DNA of 64,000 bases from Gulosibacter sp. 10 (GTDB lineage Bacteria > Actinomycetota > Actinomycetes > Actinomycetales > Microbacteriaceae), in NCBI RefSeq assembly GCF_900163695.1, contig NZ_FUIC01000035.1, positions 1 to 64,000 on the forward strand, given 5' to 3'. A model generated the notes under the pieces. The model had not been told where the DNA came from. It made no database searches and saw only the letters and a list, made by a program, of their open reading frames with translations. How positions within the stretch are numbered: the stretch's first letter is position 1; each line of letters opens with the position of its first letter. This document shows, piece after piece, positions 60,942 through 64,000 of this stretch. The translations under genes and the position numbers were made by a program.

Positions 60942-62369
60942 CTACTCGCCGAGCAGCCGCCGCACCGCGGCCACCGGGATCGGCAGCCACTGCGGGCGGT
61001 GCCTGGATTCGTAGATCGTCTCGTAGAGGGCCTTGTCGAGCTCGTAGGCGGCGAGCACCGCGCGCCGATCGGCCTCCGGGATCGGCGTCTCGGCCTCGTC
61101 CAGCGCCTCGGCGTAGCCCTCCACGAAGGCCTCGCGGGCCGCATCCGCCCAGTCGCGGGCGACCTCGCGATCGGCCTGCAGCGAGAGCGCTCCGGCCACG
61201 TAGTCGAAGGAGCGGAGGATGCCCGCGATGTCCCGCGCCGGCACGTCCGGCGCGTTCCGGGCGTCGAGGGGCCGCAGCGGCTCGCCCTCGAAGTCGAGCA
61301 GCACCCAGCCGCGATCCGGCACTGCGAGCACCTGGCCGAGGTGGAAGTCGCCGTGGATGCGCTGCAGCGTGGGCCACCTCGCCTCGCCCGCCTTCGCGTA
61401 GACGGCCTCGACCCGGGCCGCGTACTCGCGCAGCTCGGGCACCTCCTCGGCCGCGAGCTCGTAGCGGCGCCACATCTGGCGGGTCGCGAACTCGATGTCC
61501 TCGCGGCCGGGCTCGACCGTGGGCATCACGCGGCGGAGCGTGCCGTGCACCTGCGCGGTCGCGGCGCCGATCGCCCTGGCCGGGGCGCGGAAGTCCTCCC
61601 CGCCCTCGGCGGCGCGGAGGGCCACCCGCCAGGCGTCCTCGACGCCCACGAAGAACTCCTGCGCGAACGCCAGGTGGCCGGCCGCGCCCTCCGCCGGCGG
61701 GGCATCCGCCGCGTCCCCGGCCGGCCAGACCCCCGAGACCTGCCCGAAGGTGGGCGGCACGTTGAGCGACCCCGCGGCCGCGAGCGCGGTCTGCAGCGTC
61801 ACGTCCGGGTTGTCCCCGGGCTGCAGCGTGCGGAAGAGCTTGATGATGAGCGGCACGGCCGCGTCGCCGTCCTCCTCCTGCAGCTCGCAGATGATCGAGG
61901 TGTTGGACTGCTCGCCCGAGAGCACGCGCGAGGTGACGAAGCGCCCGGCGCGGGCGCCCGGCATGGGCTGGCCGTAGACGCGGACCGAGGGGGCGCCGTC
62001 CGGGCCGGGGGCGCCCGAGGCCTCGCCCTCGTTCGCGATGAGCTCGACCAGCGCGCGGGCGAACGCGGGATCGTGCGCGCCGTCGACGAGCGCCGCGCGG
62101 TCGCCGTGCTCGCGCACCGCGCCGATGAACCCGAGCGCGTCCACCGTCCCGTCGACGTCGCGGATCACGAGGGGCACCTGGTAGACCGGGGCCGGGTCGC
62201 GCGAGCCGTCGCGCATCAGCGCCACGGTGATGAGGCGCAGCCCCGGGTCCTCCGCCGCCGGTTCGAGTTCGTAGCTGCCGACGAACTCGAGGTCCGGGGT
62301 CTCCCCCGCTCCGACGTACCACCGCTGATGCGGCAGCCAGTTGCTCAGCAGCGAGAGCACTTCAGACAT
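60942..62369 (-). CDS. Maltokinase
   Basis: This 475-aa kinase is related to aminoglycoside phosphotransferases. It would make maltose 1-phosphate from maltose and ATP, feeding GlgE-type glucan synthesis. The catalytic loop IHGDFHLGQVL and DFEGEP block are at about residues 335-365, and the N-terminal WLPHQRWY block and the LIIKLFRTLQPG ATP-lysine region are typical of Mak proteins. ATG 62369 has GAAAGG 9 nt upstream. The frame extends to 62495 over the Nudix promoter. No treS or glgE gene is in the window. Confidence 0.88.
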   Translation of the reverse strand: MSEVLSLLSNWLPHQRWYVGAGETPDLEFVGSYELEPAAEDPGLRLITVALMRDGSRDPAPVYQVPLVIRDVDGTVDALGFIGAVREHGDRAALVDGAHDPAFARALVELIANEGEASGAPGPDGAPSVRVYGQPMPGARAGRFVTSRVLSGEQSNTSIICELQEEDGDAAVPLIIKLFRTLQPGDNPDVTLQTALAAAGSLNVPPTFGQVSGVWPAGDAADAPPAEGAAGHLAFAQEFFVGVEDAWRVALRAAEGGEDFRAPARAIGAATAQVHGTLRRVMPTVEPGREDIEFATRQMWRRYELAAEEVPELREYAARVEAVYAKAGEARWPTLQRIHGDFHLGQVLAVPDRGWVLLDFEGEPLRPLDARNAPDVPARDIAGILRSFDYVAGALSLQADREVARDWADAAREAFVEGYAEALDEAETPIPEADRRAVLAAYELDKALYETIYESRHRPQWLPIPVAAVRRLLGE

Positions 62370-62481
62370 TGCGCGGGGCCTTTCCGTCTCGGACGTCGTC
62401 GCCGGAACCAGGGCGACGGCACCGTACAAGGCTAGAGGTGCAGCCGGGGTTTTCGCAGCGACTCGCGTGCCGGCGAGCGAG

Positions 62482-62487
62482 TACCCT
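62482..62487 (+). promoter_or_regulatory. -10 element for a leaderless Nudix gene
   Basis: TACCCT ends 6 nt before ATG 62494. With no ribosome-binding site present, transcription should begin at or next to that ATG. Confidence 0.45.
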
Positions 62488-62493
62488 ATGGCC

Positions 62494-63012
62494 ATGGCGC
62501 TTCCACAGGTGTGCGTGACCTATCTCCTGCGCGAATCCGCGCGCGGAGGCGAGGTGCTGCTCGGCCGCAAGAAGTACGGCCTCGGCGAGGGCAAGCTCGT
62601 CGGCCTCGGCGGCAAGCTCCAGCCGGGCGAGCATCCGCGCGTCGCCGCGATCCGCGAGATCGAGGAGGAGTCCGGCGTCTTCGTCGACCCGCAGGCGCTG
62701 CGGCATGCGGGCCTGCTCACCTACCACTTCCCCACGCGCGCCTCCTGGTCGCAGGAGTCGTGGGTGTACCTGTGCCGCGAGTGGATCGGCGAGCCCTCCG
62801 AGTCCGAGGAGCTCGCCCCCGAGTGGTTCCCGCTCGAGGAGGTGCCGCTCGAGCGGATGTGGTCGGATGCGCGCTTCTGGCTGCCCAGGGCGCTGAGCGG
62901 CACCTTCGTGCGCGCCAGCTACACCTTCGGCAGCGACCTCGATACGGCCGTCGCCTCCGACGATCCGGAGACCGACCTCCCGCGGACCCCGCCCTCGGGC
63001 TCCTTCGGCTGA
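62494..63012 (+). CDS. Nudix hydrolase (MutT/8-oxo-dGTPase-like)
   Basis: This 172-aa protein has a full Nudix box, GKLQPGEHPRVAAIREIEEESGV at about residues 37-59 (G-x5-E-x7-REUxEExGU). Nearby VTYLLRE, LGRKKYGLGEGKLVGLGG and a late LERMWSDARFWLP resemble MTH1-like 8-oxo-dGTP diphosphatases. It hydrolyses damaged nucleotides or related phosphates. ATG 62494 (or 62488) is supported by the adjacent -10. It is divergent from maltokinase. Confidence 0.88.
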   Translation: MALPQVCVTYLLRESARGGEVLLGRKKYGLGEGKLVGLGGKLQPGEHPRVAAIREIEEESGVFVDPQALRHAGLLTYHFPTRASWSQESWVYLCREWIGEPSESEELAPEWFPLEEVPLERMWSDARFWLPRALSGTFVRASYTFGSDLDTAVASDDPETDLPRTPPSGSFG

Positions 63013-63210
63013 TCCGCGCATCCGACGCAGTTCCCGCCCCGAAAGATCACGGTTCGATAACAACGCAAATCCCTGATCAGCCTCCTCCTTCCTGCGAATC
63101 CCCGCACAAAGAGCCACCATCCCGGCTTGTATCTCGTCCCCGGCTTGCTAGCGTCCTAGCTTTGTTCGCGATTGAGAGCGGCATCCCGCTGTTCGGACAG
63201 GACGAGAACC

Positions 63211-64000
63211 ATGGCCGACACCCGACGCAACGACGCTGAGCCTCCCACCAAGCGCCCTCAGCCCGAGCCGATGCCGAACCCCATCCCCGATCCACACCCC
63301 GGGCTCATCCCCGGCATCGGCGTCGAGCAGACGGCCACGAGGTTCCCCACCAACACCGCCGTGTTCGTCGGCGCGATCGCCGTGACGCTCGGCGTCATCG
63401 TCTGGGCGTTCATCACGCCGGACAGCCTGCAGACCGCCGGCACCGTGTCGCTCGCCTGGGTCACCGAGAACTTCGGCTGGCTGTTCGGCGGCCTCGCGAT
63501 CGCCATCGCCGTCTTCATGCTCTACGTGGGCTACGGCCGCATGGGCGGCATCCGCCTCGGCGCCGACGACGAGAAGCCCGAGTTCTCCACCGCCTCGTGG
63601 ATCTCGATGCTCTTCGCCGCGGGCCTCGGCATCGGGCTCCTGTTCTACGGGCCGCTCGAACCGCTCACGTACTTCAACACGCCCTCGCCGAGCCAGTCGG
63701 TCGAAGGCGGCACGCAGGCGGCGGTGCTGCCCGCGATGGCGCAGTCCACCCTGCACTGGGGCCCGCTCGCGTGGGTGTTCTACGCCCTCGTCGGCGGCGC
63801 GATCGCCTACAACTCCTACCGCCGCGGCCGCGCCCCGCTCATCTCGGCGCTCTTCGAGCCCGTCTTCCCCGGCTCCACCAACCGCGTGCTCGGGCGCATC
63901 ATCGACTTCAGCGCGATCCTCGTGACCCTCTTCGGCACCGCCGTGTCGCTCGGCATCGGCGCGCTGCAGATCCAGAGCGGGTTCACGCTCGTCTCGGGCA
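63211..64000 (+). CDS. BCCT-family betaine/choline/carnitine transporter (3' truncated by window)
   Basis: About 263 residues are visible and the frame is open at the right edge. After a hydrophilic N-terminus rich in Pro (about residues 1-50) come hydrophobic segments. The block FAAGLGIGLLFYGPLEPLTYF near residue 140 matches BCCT transmembrane segment 3, and STLHWGPLAWVFYALVG the next. These carriers take up glycine betaine or other quaternary ammonium compounds with Na+ or H+. ATG 63211 has GGACGAG about 4 nt upstream. The 198-bp gap before it (63013-63210) shows no other gene. Confidence 0.88.
   Translation, partial: MADTRRNDAEPPTKRPQPEPMPNPIPDPHPGLIPGIGVEQTATRFPTNTAVFVGAIAVTLGVIVWAFITPDSLQTAGTVSLAWVTENFGWLFGGLAIAIAVFMLYVGYGRMGGIRLGADDEKPEFSTASWISMLFAAGLGIGLLFYGPLEPLTYFNTPSPSQSVEGGTQAAVLPAMAQSTLHWGPLAWVFYALVGGAIAYNSYRRGRAPLISALFEPVFPGSTNRVLGRIIDFSAILVTLFGTAVSLGIGALQIQSGFTLVSG

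Overview
The window is high-GC, densely coded chromosomal DNA. Many genes overlap by 4 bp (ATGA or GTGA junctions), and GTG and TTG starts and apparently leaderless genes are common. The protein content (DUF3151, a Septum_form-domain protein, maltokinase, ClpB under an HspR-type HAIR operator, a homing-endonuclease-repeat protein) points to an actinobacterium. Microbacteriaceae is my best guess, by inference only. I see no rRNA, tRNA, CRISPR array or intact insertion sequence.

Region 1 (about 0.1-13.7 kb) is a catabolic block. It holds a nitrate/sulfonate/taurine-type ABC importer, an IclR regulator, an ATP-dependent hydantoinase pair (hyuA, hyuB), an MFS carrier, a GntR regulator, and a LysR-controlled operon with a sarcosine-oxidase-type flavoenzyme, an M20 N-carbamoyl-amino-acid amidohydrolase and a HutD-like protein. 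Together these could take N-methylhydantoin-like compounds through N-carbamoylsarcosine and sarcosine to glycine.

Region 2 (13.7-25 kb) is a proline/hydroxyproline regulon: proline dehydrogenase, a polar amino-acid ABC importer, an Ldh_2-family imine reductase, a Ser/Cys proline-racemase-superfamily enzyme, an MFS carrier, a GntR regulator and a delta-1-pyrroline-5-carboxylate dehydrogenase. Four promoters in this region share one layout: -35, 4 nt, TGTGATYACA, 3 nt, -10. The palindrome therefore sits inside an exact 17-nt spacer. This is the clearest undescribed regulatory system I found.

Region 3 (25-43.5 kb) has a flavin amine oxidase preceded by a 32-codon Cys-rich ORF, a Dcu-type C4-dicarboxylate carrier, and a fused FAD/Fe-S D-lactate/glycolate-type dehydrogenase. 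An aldonolactone-oxidase-like flavoprotein follows, then chorismate mutase, deoC, a GNAT protein, a pyridoxine kinase, a tctCBA tripartite tricarboxylate carrier with its divergent CitA/CitB-type two-component system, a frameshifted AAA ATPase and purA.

Region 4 (43.6-64 kb) has a NarL-type two-component system, an AT-richer patch with small membrane and lipoprotein genes, DUF3151, an FMN riboswitch driving a two-gene riboflavin-type ABC importer with no ATPase, a homing-repeat protein, an rRNA/tRNA methyltransferase and an orphan DNA methyltransferase. It continues with a Septum_form protein, pyrE, exonuclease III, a class-C serine hydrolase lipoprotein, a nitroreductase, a MurE-like ligase lacking the DNPR motif, an N-domain-less ClpB, an SRPBCC protein, maltokinase, a Nudix hydrolase and the start of a BCCT transporter. 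Two families of short palindromic repeats lie in the intergenic spaces.
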